47,269 bases of DNA from Rhodocollybia butyracea (taxonomy: Eukaryota > Basidiomycota > Agaricomycetes > Agaricales > Omphalotaceae): positions 1 through 47,269 of the forward strand of contig JADNRY010000457.1 of assembly GCA_015501585.1 (NCBI GenBank). The letters run 5' to 3'. Every line of letters starts with the position of its first letter. The first letter of the stretch is position 1. Of this stretch, positions 1-11,990 are shown piece by piece. The position numbers were made by a program, and so were the translations under genes. The notes under the pieces were generated by a model, which was not told where the DNA came from, searched no databases, and was given only the letters and a program-made list of their open reading frames with translations.

Positions 1-431
1 GCTTTCCGCGAGTATACTCTCACATGCTACAAAGAGCTGGTACGATACTCAAGGAAAACTTATGCTATTATAACCAAAACTCTCGAGAATAGGCTAGCGT
101 GCTGTAAGCCTTTCCGAGAGTAAACTTAAGACTTAGGAAGTCACTCGAGTATGATATGTACACAGTGACCCGAAGGTCTTGATATTGATAGGCTTTATTT
201 ACGGTATTCTAAAGGTGCCTATATACCTAAGAATACCACGATACTGCCCCAGAAAGGGGAGACAAAAGCGAAATCCCCATGCGAGGGGCGAGCGACGAAA
301 TATGATATAAAGAAAATTTATTTAATGTCCGAGGACGAACAGCAATGCCAACGGCGGCCCAGACTCCGAGAAGAACAAGGAAAGCTAAGGGGAAGTGGTT
401 TTGACATCTGATAATGTCTCAACTCCCTCCA
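1..431. other. Left-edge non-coding stretch
   Basis: No convincing reading frame is seen. The stretch is AT-moderate with short motifs such as GAGTATACTC and CTATATACCTAAGAATACC, which loosely resemble words in the 4030-4680 region. It lies 3' of the minus-strand gene at 432-3323 and may belong to the same repeat-derived context. This is inference only. Confidence 0.3.
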
Positions 432-3323
432 TTAGCTGGTCCACTGGCTCGTCCTGGTCGATAACAGACCCAGACACAGGTGAACCCGGGTTCTCACGGG
501 GAGTACCAGCCATCGACGCTTCTTCATCTCGAGGACTCCCAGTAGGTGGCACGACTGATTCTTCATCGAAAAGACCAGTTGCCGAACGAGAAGGAGATCC
601 TCGGGGAGACGAAGTACCAGCGGGCACCCCGAATCGTTCTCGAGGGCGCTCTCCACAGAAGCCGGAACCACGGCGGCGTGCACGATGCTCTTCAGGAAGT
701 CTTGATAAGCCTGATTGGTCGGGAAGGAGTAGTCCGATCTCCACTTCATAAAGGAGCATAAGAAACTCCAATCCGTGAGAGACAACTCCTTCTCGGGAAG
801 GATCGGCACGAAAGACTCGAGGAAAACCTGAGGGTCGGGAGCCATGCTGCGGAGCTCTTGTACTTCATGCTGCAAAGCGTCAAAAGTGCTCGAGATGGAC
901 ACGTTGAGCTGTTCCCTGGCCTTAATTGCTGCATCGTAAGAAGTACGGATGCGAGCAATCGTGTTGACCTGCTTGGCGATGTCTAAACATGAACGTTAGT
1001 AAAAAGAAGTTAAAAAGAACAAAAGAAAACTACTCACTAACTCGCGAACCCTTCGACGCTTCGTAGGTCTCATCGAGTACCTCAACTACTTCTGGTACGT
1101 GGAGCGTGTCCGAGCAAGTCTGATGGGAGAGTGCACAATTATCGCAAGAAGCACCAAACCTCCGGTTTCCGTCGTCATCTAGACGATAGGTACACGGTAG
1201 GCGGTCCTCTCCCTTGGAATCTGTTGGCCGGCGCGCAGCACATTGGAGGCAAGGTATCTCGCGAGCGACAACATCCGTCTAAAAACGGAAAATATTAATA
1301 AAGTCATAACCGTTGGAAAAGTTTACATACGTTACAGAAGGCACGGTTGGCGCGAAGGAAGACTCGCCAAGACATCTGGTGCGTCCCGGTACTAACGGCC
1401 GGGAGGTCCAGGAAAGCGTCTAACTCGGGTGTGACACCCCAAGTCATGCTAGTCTTGAAAAGCTCCTTTGGCTTCTGAAAGGGCAGGCATTAGTCTACGA
1501 ACAAGTTACGAGAAAGGGGGACAGACAAACCTGGTTGCCGCGTGGAAGGATTTCCTCGAACGAGGGCAAATCCAGGGCGTCTCGCTCAAAGCGTACGATA
1601 ACCGTCCTATACTCCGTAGACCCCGGGGCCACAAACTCCTTCGAGGAACGGGATGCCAGGCGTTGAAAGAGACTATCAAGGTCCAGAGAATCTACGTCCT
1701 CATCAGGAACGAGGAAGACCAGGTTTTCCGGCGGAACTGGGGCGGGAGTAGGTTCACGAGAAGGCTCTAAAGGAGCGGTATTCTTGAGCCTCGAGCTAGA
1801 TGCTACAGGAACCGGAATTTCCACCACCGGAACGAGCTTCTTACCGGCCTTTGTTGGACGAGGGACAGGAATGCTCTCCGCCTCAGCCTCATCAACCACG
1901 TCGTTGAGGCGCTTGCGCTTAAGACTGGGAGGCTGGTAGAAGGTGTTAAAATAAGTCTAGGGAGAAAGGAGAAGGAAACTTACCACGACTGGGTCGGATA
2001 TCACCTCCTTTCCCTTTCCCTTTCCTTTCGCATCCTGCACCTTGTTTTTGCTCTTACCCTTGGGAGGTCCCGCGAGTTTGGTAACTGCTGGTGGTGCTTT
2101 GGGCTTCGACGTTTCCGTTGTCTTGACGTCAGGAGAGATCCTGGAGGTTTTTGGGACTTTAGGAATGGACAAGGTTTTCACCTCTTTCGAGGCTTTAGGA
2201 ACAGGTCGTGGTGCCGGAGTCTTCTTAGCCTTTTTAGGCGGCGCAACCTTAGCCGGAACGACTTTAGGAGGAGGAGCAGGAGGAGCCTGACTCTTCTTGC
2301 GAGCTGTGGAATTGCGAGTCGAACGAGAAGATTTGTCTGCCACAGGGGACGTCTAAATAAACCTTAATATCAACGAAGAGATTTAAAAGTTAAAACAATA
2401 ATAAACTTACCCTCGAGTGAGAAAGGGGCTCCTCATAGACCGACCGTTCACTTTCCGAAGGAACGTCGCTGGGTTCTTCTACTTCCTCTTCCCCCTCTCC
2501 CTCTTCAGAAACCGAGTTAGGGGCACCAGGAGGTTCGTCGTCGACAGGTTCTTGATCCCCGAGCCACTCTGTCTCTCGGCAATCCTTGTCCAAGGGAATC
2601 GGAATAGGGCGATCAGGCGTTTGAAATCGAGGAACGACGTATTCCTAAGAACCGTAAGGAGGAGTAAAGAAACATGCTAAAAGATAACTTACAAGGATAT
2701 GGTTGACCAAGTGATCGGCCAGGTACCACGCTGGGTCGTCACTCGGAGACTTGTCCATACGACGAACGATCCGGGACAGCTTCTGGCAGGCCGCAAACAC
2801 GCTTTCGATCATAAGAGGGCAGGAGCGGCGACCTAAGACATGTTCTCGAAGAAAGACCTAGAAAAGAAAACATTGATGTTAATAATGCTAAAAACCTTGA
2901 ACTCGGGAAAGAACGTACGAGGCGTGGAGTCAGAACGGTGAACTGAACACGGATGTGCTTTACCTCTGAGACTGGCCGATATGACTTGTTTTTCACGGCA
3001 GCTAAGAGGTGAGGGGACAGCTTGCGTTGAATCGCAACCGCGGAAGCCCAAATTAATCTAGCCGAGTACTCCTGGGGAATGTCGCCTGTAATTGGTAGAC
3101 AACCGGTATCCTGGCCGATGAAGTAAGAGTCTTGTTGACTGAGACTGGGCAAGTCGAACTTCTGCACCAGTGGCTCAGCCAGGGCGAAAAACGAAGCCTT
3201 GTGACTCTTGAAGTCATCGAGTAAATTGTCGGAATCAGCGGCGGAAGTAAGCGCGAGATAAGATTCGATGATTTCAGAGGGCAGCGTAGGCCACCAGTCG
3301 GGAAGGCCTTGGTCGGCAGACAT
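432..3323 (-). CDS. Eight-exon hypothetical protein with Cys-rich motif, repeat-associated
   Basis: Function is not recognised. Splicing by eye gives exons 3323-2964, 2857-2693, 2644-2411, 2352-1984, 1956-1531, 1474-1331, 1278-1038 and 982-432, all with GT-AG sites and continuous phase, for about 829 residues. The first about 175 residues look globular (WWPTLPSEIIESYLAL, then LIWASAVAIQRKLSPHL). An acidic stretch follows, then a Lys/Pro-rich disordered segment with KGKGKGKE. Near residue 580 is a cluster CLQC-x15-C ... CDNC-x6-C, which resembles a binuclear zinc motif in spacing but is not a classical Zn2Cys6. The C-terminus is uncertain. In another frame, 385-about 650 encodes a Ser/Pro/Asp-rich tail with PVDQLMEGVETL that looks more coding-like, so a frameshift or a missed intron near 640-700 is possible. 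The gene sits antisense beside LTR-like sequence, so it may be carried by a retroelement. Confidence 0.6.
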
Positions 3324-3779
3324 GGTGGTGGGAGAAGACGACGATGGGACTTGTTGAAAAATTTCAACATGACTTATTAATAATTGCTCCCGAAGCCGTG
3401 GCCGATGTGACCGGCATCGTCTTAAGACGTAAAACGAACATATCACAATATACGAATGTGATAGAGGCGTTCGAGTATTCTCGAGGACTCACAATGTTAA
3501 ATTTAAGAGTAAATGTTATCGAGGAAATGATTGGGATCCCCAATCAGGAGTCTAGGCGCCCGCGGCATACGCTGTTTCAAAGATCAATTCAATTGTTGAC
3601 ACCTGATTCACCTAAGCGCCCGGAGCCGAAAATGATCCCGGTAAACTTAGGAGTAGTGCGTCCAGAAACTAGTCCACGGGAAAGGAATTAGAATGCTAAA
3701 TGCCGAGAGAACAAAAGGGATTGCTAGCAGAGTCGATCCTGGGCTTAGTGGGCTGACCGGGGACGGTCAGATCATTAGT
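3324..3779. other. Upstream region of the 432-3323 gene
   Basis: This is the 5' side of the minus-strand gene. A plus-strand 115-codon frame (3344-3691) overlaps its promoter and is probably spurious. At 3781 a purine run (GGGGGAGAT) resembles a polypurine tract read on the plus strand. Confidence 0.3.
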
Positions 3780-5457
3780 TTGGGGGAGATATTAGGCCTA
3801 AAATCGGCCTAAGGCGTGTAACCGTACATTTTGACGCTTTGTACGTGTTATACAATGCAATAAGAGAGTTATACGGAGCCCGAGCGTGATAGCTGTTGCC
3901 GAGGCAAAGAACTTAACAATAATACTCAGCGAGCCGTGAAGGTACGCCCACAAGCGTAGCCTAGAGCCAAGCTAGCGAGGATACCTGGGCTGCCCGGAGA
4001 TGTGACGCTAGACGGTCAATCTAGTTATACCCAAGAGTGTATACTCTCTAAACTACAGGACATCTCGAAGCGGGATAAGTACTAAGCCAACGCGTTACTC
4101 GAGGGAAGGAATTATGAGGGAAGGCATCCCTCGCACTAAGACCCCCAACGAGCTATGTTAAGATGTGGACTTTACAGTCCGTAACAATGGACCAGAACAA
4201 TCCCGAGGGAAACCGTAGAGGTCTATTCGCGGCACCGGTCGCGACCGTGAGGACGGTAGAAACATGCTTAGCGGACCTACGGAAAGCTACGCGCCGGGAT
4301 AGCCTTGGCAAATCGAAACATTTGATCTTAGAAATCATACACGGAAGGTCTTATCCGTTAAAGCCGACTATCGGGAATCACTTGTACATACTCAGCGCAG
4401 TTGCTCGAGATTATCATAAGTGGTGTCGTTGGAAAGCTAGATAACAGGTCTTCTCGAGAGAATGTTAATCACACTCAGGATGGACAGAACTATCCGAGGA
4501 ATAGAATGAAACTCACCCAAGGGAAACCGGGCGGCGAGTGATCATGAAGCGTAAAGGTACTCCTGACCCCGGAGAATTGTGGAGTAATCGGAGAAACCTC
4601 GCTCGGATCAAAACACTCTAAAACTATGTTAATCCTCACGAAATCATATTTTACCTCTGATATATACCCAAGAATGGACTATTTCTTTATCGTGTGTACC
4701 ATATATAGGCTGGAGTTTCCTTTCCGAGCCAGATTCCTCTGTTCCACTTTCTTTCCGTCTCTCTCCGTATCTGTTTCATCTATTTTTCGTATTAAACTCT
4801 CTCTACTCAGTATATAAGCCAGATATATTTAATCAATAAGACAAGTTTCTTGCCCTCGACTTGACTGCTAAGACCAGTGCTCCGTAGAACGTCCCCACGG
4901 GATCAGTAGCGTGATGCCTCCTGACTTGGTTATCTTAAGAAAGTAATAAACTTCACGCGCTTCGCAAAGCCCATTTATATCTTGATCGAATTTAAGTGTG
5001 TAGAGTTCTCTCGAACTCCAGATCAACTCAAATCTAGTTGCTTCCTTAGAGGGGACGGCTTCTAGTAAGGGATTATTCGGCTCCAGAGTGAGGGTTCCTT
5101 AGTTGACTTCTTCACGAAGTTAGACGAGCCGCTAAGATTGTGGTACGAGTTCCTAGTGATTAAGTTCACTCACAATATCGTAGCTTGGCCCAGAGTTTGG
5201 TCAAGGACTTTACGGCGTCACAGCAGCTAGTGCCAGAGTTTGCCTAGGGTTGTTGACAAACCTCGAGATTACTATTCTAGCTAGAGCCAGAGTTTGCCTA
5301 GGAGAATCTTAGTTTCGTTGTATTGGTTTTGGTTTTGGTTAATTGATTTGGACATACATACCCGGTTCCCTCGTACACTCGTACACCTCAACTAGGCTTC
5401 TCTCGACTTAGTTCTAAGAGTTGTCTAAGCTTAGTTACCCACGTTAGCGCTACAGTC
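3780..5457 (+). repeat. LTR-like non-coding segment (candidate)
   Basis: The stretch begins just after the purine-rich run TTTGGGGGAGAT, which could be a plus-sense polypurine tract. It contains TATATAAGCC at about 4811 followed by a promoter-like downstream region, and ends near ACGTTAGCGCTACA just before coding-like sequence resumes. No long ORF with family signal is seen; a 93-codon frame at 4163-4444 has no recognisable motif. A second LTR copy is not visible in the window and no primer-binding site was identified. The LTR interpretation is therefore inference from layout and could be wrong. Confidence 0.28.
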
Positions 5458-5987
5458 TTGAACCTGGAGCAGTCGCGCGCGTACATCCGATATTACAAAG
5501 CTTTCCCTCGGGGAATCTCTGACAACCCGCCCTCGCTCCCTTACATATCGATAGTCTGGTTAGGTGCGGTAGTGTTTTTGTTAGGTTGTTTTATAGCACC
5601 TTTCGCATACCTACACGTAAATACCCAAATACCGTTCAATGGGGAGGACCCATGTTTTGAATCTCAGAAAGAGAAGCGCAGCCGTCTATGGGAGGAAGAG
5701 CGGAAGCGACACAGGGAGGATAACATGTTAAGGAAGTTGGCGGAGGAGATTCTGCAGCGCAGAAAGGATGAGCGCAGGGCAGAGAGGTGCAAAGAAGATT
5801 TGCGGGTTGAGGAGAGGCTGAAGAGGCAGCAGGCAAGGGCAAAGGAGGAAGAGAGACAGGTAAGAGATGGTGAACGGCAGAAAGCACGCGATTTCTGGAA
5901 GGTCCATGGTGCAAAATGGAGGTTCCGCTTCACCTGCAGAAAAGCAATGGGAGGAAGAGATATGAGAGGCGTAAGCGGCAAAGATCC

Positions 5988-6290
5988 GCATTGCGTTCAA
6001 ACTCAGTGGGGGGAAGTAATGCACCCCCCTCGAGGGGAGTTTCTGCTGTTGAGCATGCACCTGCACTGAACATTGTTAACCCAGATATTTTCTCAGCTCG
6101 GGATGATGGTATACCAGTCAGTGAACCTAAGCAGTGAGAGACTGCATTGCGTTCAAACTCAGTGGGGGGAAGTGACGCACCCCCCTTGAGGGGAGTTTCC
6201 ACAGTTGGTCTTGCATCTACATCGAACATTGTTAACCCAGGCATTCTCTTAGATCAGGATGACAGTACACCAATCTGCATAGTGGACGAC
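5988..6290 (+). repeat. 156-bp imperfect tandem duplication inside the gypsy element
   Basis: Copy 1 (5988-6143) and copy 2 (6144-about 6290) both begin GCATTGCGTTCAAACTCAG. Both share the GGGGGGAAGT...CACCCCCC stretch and CATTGTTAACCCAG. They encode the repeated peptide LRSNSVGGS-APP-RGVS in the same frame, so the duplication is frame-preserving apart from the TGA at the junction (6135-6137). Confidence 0.85.
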
Positions 6291-8774
6291 AGTACCATAC
6301 CCAGAGGTCTGGGTTCCGATGTCTTCCCAGATGCTTTGGACTCTGCCGGTGGCCCAGGGATCTTCACGCGTAATGACGGGAATGGTGGCACGTTTAAGCT
6401 AGAACGGGTCAAGGAGGTCTTGCGCCAAGTGAAATTGGGCAGCCAGCTCACTTCTGAGGAGCATGCACATGCTAGTGCGCTAATTTGTGAATACGCCGAT
6501 TGCTTTGCTTTGAGTGTCGGTGAAGTTTGCCCAGTTCCAGGGGCGGTCCACAAGCTAGACATCCCAGGGAATGCTGTGTTCAGCAAGAAGGTCCATCAGA
6601 GGCCACTGACAGCCCCACAGAAGGAGTACATGCATGGGAAAATAGACGAGCTGTTGGCAGCTGGGATCATCAAACAGTGCAGTCCAAGCGCAGTGAAATG
6701 TGTCTCGCCTACCACGTTAGCAAAGAAGGCTCACGAGGGAGGAGGGCTCACCATTTAGGAGCTCCAGCATCGCCTGAATGATCAGTGTGTTGAGGCTGGT
6801 TTACCAGAATGCTTTGATTTGCCACCCAGGCCAGGGCCTAGGGTTGAATCTGTGGAACCTAGGGCGAAAGCTCAGAAATGGCGCATTTGCCAGAACTTTA
6901 ACGAGGTCAATGAGCTCACAAAGATTGCATCGATGCCTCAAGGTGACATACATTCAAAGCAACTCTCTGTGAGCGGGCATAAGTTCCTGTGCTTCTTTGA
7001 CTTTGCTTCAGGGTTTTACGCTGTTGAGGTTGACCCAGAATCAAGGCCATACACCGCCTTCTACGTGGAGGGTCGTGGGTACTTCTGGTACAAGAGAATG
7101 CCTTTTGGGCTCACTGGCGCACCATCCACATTTGCTCACATGACAGTGACGCGGTTGGGGGATCTCACAGTTAACGGCACAATGGAACTTTTTGTAGATG
7201 ATGGAGCTGCCGCAGCCGACAATTTTGAGACCATGTACTCTAGGATTGAGCAGATCCTGCAGCGCGTCCGGAGCGAGAAGCTCTCATTGTCTGCTGCCAA
7301 ATCTGCCTTCTTTGTGGACGAGGGTGTATTTGCTGGGGCAAAGGTTAGCCAGTCCAGCGTAACGACAGATCCAACTAAACTCACTGCCATTGTGGAGTGG
7401 CGCCAACCACAAAATGCCTTGAACCTTGCATCATTCTTGGGCCTCACAGGACACTTCCAAGACCTAATCAAGAATTATTCCAGAATTGAGGGTCCATTAC
7501 AGGATTTGCTGAAGGAGGTGGAGCTCCCTGCGAAATATACAAAGTCCAAGTATCGGTCAACATTGGAGGCCTGGACACTGGGCAACAGATGGAACAAAAG
7601 GCACACAGTGGCTTTCCTGAAGCTGAAAGAGGTGATGGTGTCTGAACCCGTCTTGCGTTCACCTAGATGGGATGGTTCACATTTCATTGTCACTACAGAT
7701 GGTTGCAAGCAGGGCTTTGCTGGGGTCCTGGCCCAGCGGTTCACAACGAAGCTGGAGAATGAGAAAGTTGTTGAGAAGATACATCCAATTGCTTTCGCTT
7801 CAAAATGCACCTTGGAAGCTGAGCGCAACTACAAGCCATTCCTCCTCAAATTCGCAGCGTTAAAATACTCTCTCGACAAGTTTTCCAATATCATCTGGGG
7901 CTATCCGGTTGAGGTGGAGACGGACTGCCAGGCGTTGCGCAATGTTCTGGTCAGCAAGCGTCTCAATGCAGCGCATGCTCGTTGGCGGGATGGCATACTT
8001 GCGCACAACATTGTCGACGTTCGTCATGTACTGGGAAAGTTGAATGTTGTGGCAGATGGTCTGAGTCGAAAAGATGAAGGTCTCCCCAAGTTCGAAGGCG
8101 ACGGCAGTACGTGGTCAGTGAGTGAAGACTGGGAGTCGTCGAGAGGTTTGGTGCAGGATGTCATGGGGGTGTCCCTGGTGGGGAACAGCAAGTTCGTAGC
8201 ATTGAGGGATCGGTTTGCAGACGAACCAGTGTTTGCTGAGGTGGTGAATGCGTTGGCCAATCTGAGGTCAGAGGCTAGTGTTCATGTGCAGGCAAGGGCG
8301 GGCCACTGTGCAGAGGGATACATGATTGAGGATGGGCAGTTGTGGAAGGTTGGTGGGCGGGGTGCAAGGGCCCGCCCACGTGTAGAATGTGTGACAAAGG
8401 GGGAAGCGGTTGAGTTGGCGAGGAAGCAGCATGCGGAGGGCGGACACTGGGGCCGAGATTCGGTGAAGGCAGCATTGCTGGACCAAATCTGCAGTCCCAA
8501 GTTGGATCAATCTATAATGAAAGCAATTATTGAATGCCCAAAGTGTAAAAACTTTGGTTCAGCACACCTGCATTCCTTGCTGAATCCTATAACGCGTCGG
8601 CACCCATTTGAGCTCGTTGTTGGTGATTACCTGTCAATGTCAAAGGGTAAAGGGGGTTACCACACAATTGGCCTATACCTGGATACGTGTGCACAGCATG
8701 TGTGGGGATTCAAGTTTAAAAACTCATGGGATGGCAAAGACAACAATTTCGAGCTTGAACCACATCTTCACTGA
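6147..8774 (+). pseudogene. gypsy pol: reverse transcriptase, RNase H, integrase N-terminus
   Basis: This is one frame interrupted only by the TAG at 6756-6758. The RT part shows FDFASGFYAVEVD, RMPFGLTGAPSTF and the catalytic box FVDD (about 7189-7203). FVDD replaces the more usual YxDD, as many gypsy elements tolerate. The RNase H part shows TTDGCKQGFAGVLAQ, the Glu in CTLEAERNY and VETDCQALRNVL, covering the acidic residues of the retroviral-type RNase H. The integrase zinc finger has H-x5-H and CPKC. The frame ends wrongly at 8774 because of the upstream A-run insertion at 8718-8722; the integrase continues in the next frame. Replication enzymes of this kind act in retroelement particles. 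This copy cannot make an intact polyprotein. Confidence 0.88.
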
Positions 8775-9654
8775 GTTCATACCTGCTGATACGTTTATGT
8801 CAGACCAGGGTTCCCACTTCAAAAACAAAGATGTCGCTCAGTATTGCGAATCAAAAGGTGTGAAGCACCAAGTCACGCCGGCCTACTCACCTTGGGTCAA
8901 TGGGCTCGTGGAAGGTACGAACAGGTTGTTGTTACACGTGTTGAAGAGGTTATGTGCGCCAGACGTTGGAGAGGATTCAGAGGAGTGGAAAACAATGGAT
9001 TCATTCGACAAGCTACCGAATACATGGCCGGACCATTTCGAGGAGGCTATTTCAATACTAAACCACAGGATACTCCCAGCTCTTAAGTTCTCTCCAAAAT
9101 AAATCCTACTCGGCATGGCGGTGAACACAAAACGGACAGGTCTTGACGAAGCGGCGTCGGTTACCAAGGAAAAGGATGTTTGGATGCACATGTTGTATGC
9201 CGAGCAGCAGAGGTTGGATGGGTACAAAGAGGCGGTGGTGCATGCGCAGAAACGTAAGTCATTGTTTGACAAGAAGGTGTTGGAGAGCAGGGAGGGCAAA
9301 GTGGAATTTCAAGAAGGGGATTTAGTTCAATATCGGTTCAACCAGATGGACAACACTCACTCAACAAAGGTCAAGTTAGCGGTGCGATGGTCACTGCTGG
9401 TTTGGGTTGCAAAATGGCTAGAAAATTCATACGAGTTGGTTTGGAGGAATGGAACGAGGGTAGACGGCGGACCTTTCCACGTGCATTGTGTGCGCGGCTT
9501 TAGAGCTAACCCGGGTACGAAGTTGTGGGAAGAGCAAGCCGAAGTTGAGAGGTCAAGGGACTCGAAGGAGAAAGGGCGGCGCGAGGCGGAATCAGAGGAT
9601 AACAAGTTGGCGGAAGTAGGGTCTGTGGACATTGCGGACGACGTCTGTTCTTAG
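8723..9654 (+). pseudogene. gypsy integrase core and C-terminal tail
   Basis: This continues the pol reading one frame over from the shift at 8718-8722. The catalytic-core Asp in MSDQGSHF and the downstream Glu in WVNGLVEGTNRLL give the second and third residues of the DDE triad. The first Asp is in the preceding frame (VVGDYLSM). A TAA at 9100-9102 splits the consensus SPxEILLGM, where a Glu codon is the likely ancestor. The tail ends at 9654 with a Lys/Glu-rich segment. No chromodomain is recognisable. Confidence 0.82.
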
Positions 9655-10900
9655 ATGGGGGCACATGTAGTAGGGGATTCCAGCAAGAGGAGATGCTCAG
9701 GGCCGGTGTTTGGCCATGTTTGGCAGGAGTACTAGATAGTTCACATGTTGTTATCTACAGTTTCCAATTGATCTACGACATATCTGCTGTATCATATCCG
9801 AGATCTTGGCACTGCTGCTCCACCTGTGGCAACAGTGTACAAGTCCTTTGTTTATGTTTTGCCTATGCCCATTTGACGCTTCAGATATCAAGATTTTACT
9901 TCTCAAAATGGATACTCCTGACTGCAGAAGACACACTAAGATCTATCAAGTTGACTGAGGACAATGATGATGTTTTGAATGAGGTAAAGTTTTTCTTTGT
10001 ATCTGAATTCCAGACATGTTACTTACTTGGATCAGTAAGATCACATTGGACCTGAGCAAGAAACATCTCAGTGCATTCTACAGATCTCAGTGTGGTCGGT
10101 GTAGTTGATCTTTCCAATATGTCAATCATCAGTATGAAGTAAAAACATGCAAGCATGAGTGCATGGCTGCCTACCTGTTCTCACCAAGACTTGACGGTGC
10201 CCCTAGATATACGGCTGTGTCAAATTTGTACCAGATAGACCCAGAGAATTGGTCAGTGCTGGATACAACAAGACCTTTCTACATTTTGATTTCCTCGAGG
10301 GTACATGTATATCCAAACATAAGGTCAGTGTGTAATCTGCACCTCTGAAAAACGATCAAGGGATTCATGCCAATATCTATGTAAGTTCCTCACAAACCAC
10401 CAAAGGGGTTTCCCTTTCTCTGTACTCACGCCTGGAATGGCGGATAGCCATCTATGGCTTGGACTTTGTGGCCAAAAAGGACTTGGGAAGGACAAAATGA
10501 AAAGATCAAAAAAATGGAACAGGCTGTCAGATGAAGAAAAGCAAGTGTATGTCAAAGTTGCAGAAGGCCTATTGTGGCAATGTATGTTGGTTAAATCTTT
10601 GAAATTATCTCATTTTATGTAACCTTTGGGGCAGATCATTCTCAACTCCTACAATTCTTACTATATCCACTCTCATGGGTTCCATAATACAGTGGGGGAT
10701 CAGTAACAAATTGAGTGCTGAAGATACTGTGAAAGAGGTGGGCAAAAAAGCACTTGGGTTGGATAAGGTGAATGCTTTGGTTTCGAATGACACAAAGATT
10801 GCAATTGCCGGTTTCGCAAAAGATGGAAAAGGAATTATCAAGATATGGGATGAAAGTGTACCAGCACATATGTCTACATCCACATAGGTCCATTTCATCT
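9655..10900. other. Gene-poor flank of the gypsy element
   Basis: Only short frames occur. One (10437-10622) encodes a Lys-rich peptide containing KKWNRLSDEEKQVY, loosely like part of an HMG box but too short to assign. Another at 10675-10887 has no recognisable motif. These may be fragments of a decayed coding sequence. Confidence 0.3.
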
Positions 10901-11123
10901 GCTGATTGTTCAAAGCATGCCACCAAACTCACTTGGCGCAGTCAATGGACTTGCTCAGGTGGTTGTATCTGAGACTTGAGGGCTTGCATTACTTTTTGCA
11001 TCATCTTTATTCTTGGTATTGCTGGGATCTTGTCTTGCTGGTGGACACTTTGATATTATCCTTATTGCTCTTTCAATAATAGGAGTCTTCTGTTCTTTCC
11101 AGCTTCCAAACAACAGGCTTTAG
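10901..11123 (+). pseudogene. Detached copy of the MFS transporter last exon
   Basis: The segment aligns base for base, with scattered substitutions, to 13669-13894, the last exon of the MFS pseudogene. Both begin at GCTGRTTGTTCAAAGCA and both end exactly at the stop codon in CAACAGGCTTTAG. No other MFS exon is next to it. An internal Trp codon is TGA here (GAGACTTGA for GGGACCTGG), so it is not coding. Confidence 0.85.
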
Positions 11124-11720
11124 GTCAGGACAAGATTTGGACTCAAGGTCTCTTACCCAAAGCAACTGCTGCTCTTCATAACCTTTTGTTCAAGCTTCAT
11201 CTACCCAAAATAATTTCAATGCAAAGGAGAGTAGCAGTTGGTACACTAGGTGACTGACTTTTATCGTAACTACTTATAGTACTATCATAGCTGATCAAGA
11301 TATCGCTGGCATTTGGCCACCCCAAACTTCAGGTTTTGCTCCCAAGTTCACTGACATCTCTGTATGATGTGTTAATGACAGACTCTGTAGAGATATGGAC
11401 TAGTATGATATATAGACTTATGTTTTTCATTACTACTTAGCAGAAGTGAACTCCTGTTGAACTCCTATCATTGTTCTCTTTGCTCCAGGTATGTAGGAAT
11501 GCAGGCTTGTATTATTAAATACTGATCTATTCTCTTCGCTCCAGATGCACTTTAGATTTAATAAAATGTATCAAGTATGCAGTATATGCTGGTATATGCT
11601 GCCGGAGCTATGCCTCTTTGCCCAAATCTGGTCTATCTCAACTGAATTGTGTCATTTTCCAGTGCTCCAAGTGGCATATATAGGTATTTCAGCATTAGAG
11701 CATCTTCCGACTATTCTGTA
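11124..11720. other. Non-coding gap before the MFS pseudogene
   Basis: No reading frame with family signal is seen. The stretch contains the near-direct repeat GCAGTATATGCTGGTATATGCTG around 11580 and repeated CTCCTGTTGAACTCCT words. It includes whatever promoter the MFS gene once had. Confidence 0.3.
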
Positions 11721-11990
11721 ATGTCCTCAACCAGACTGATCCATCCAAGAAGCAACCCACTTCTGAAATTCCAACTTTTCCTCATCCTGTTGATCCAAGT
11801 TACAGGTCAATACCACTGGAACACCATGAAAAATCATCACTAACACAAACTAGAGCCCATAATGGCACAGGTCATATACCCATTTATCATTGGCATTGTG
11901 AGGAGCACAGGGATTATACATGGAGATGGAAAAAAAACTGGATATTATGCTGGCATAATTGGAAGTATCACTTTTAGACCTTTTTTCTTT

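Larger units (their letters stand above)
5640..9654 (+). mobile_element. Decayed Ty3/gypsy retrotransposon polyprotein region
   Basis: The order of parts is Glu/Arg-rich coiled coil (about 5640-5910), tandem-duplicated linker (5988-6290), reverse transcriptase (about 6550-7400), RNase H (about 7660-8060), HHCC-type integrase zinc finger and integrase core (about 8420-9090), and a C-terminal tail to 9654. This is the Ty3/gypsy domain order. The element is broken by a frame change near 5910, a TGA at 6135-6137, a TAG at 6756-6758, an extra A in the run 8718-8722 that shifts the integrase frame, and a TAA at 9100-9102. Reading is coherent across each break. LTRs were not found: TGGGGGCACATG after 9654 could be the polypurine tract, but no matching repeat is seen on both sides. 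The copy is inactive. Confidence 0.85.

Noticed and set aside
395..751. Plus-strand 118-codon ORF
   Set aside because: Antisense shadow of the last exon of the 432-3323 gene.
4163..4444. Plus-strand 93-codon ORF in the LTR-like block
   Set aside because: No recognisable domain and located in sequence that otherwise looks non-coding.
5451..5480. Primer-binding site after the LTR-like block
   Set aside because: The sequence after TACA does not match the complement of a tRNA 3' end that I can recognise.
10437..10622. Partial HMG-box-like peptide
   Set aside because: Only about 20 residues look similar; too short to support a domain.
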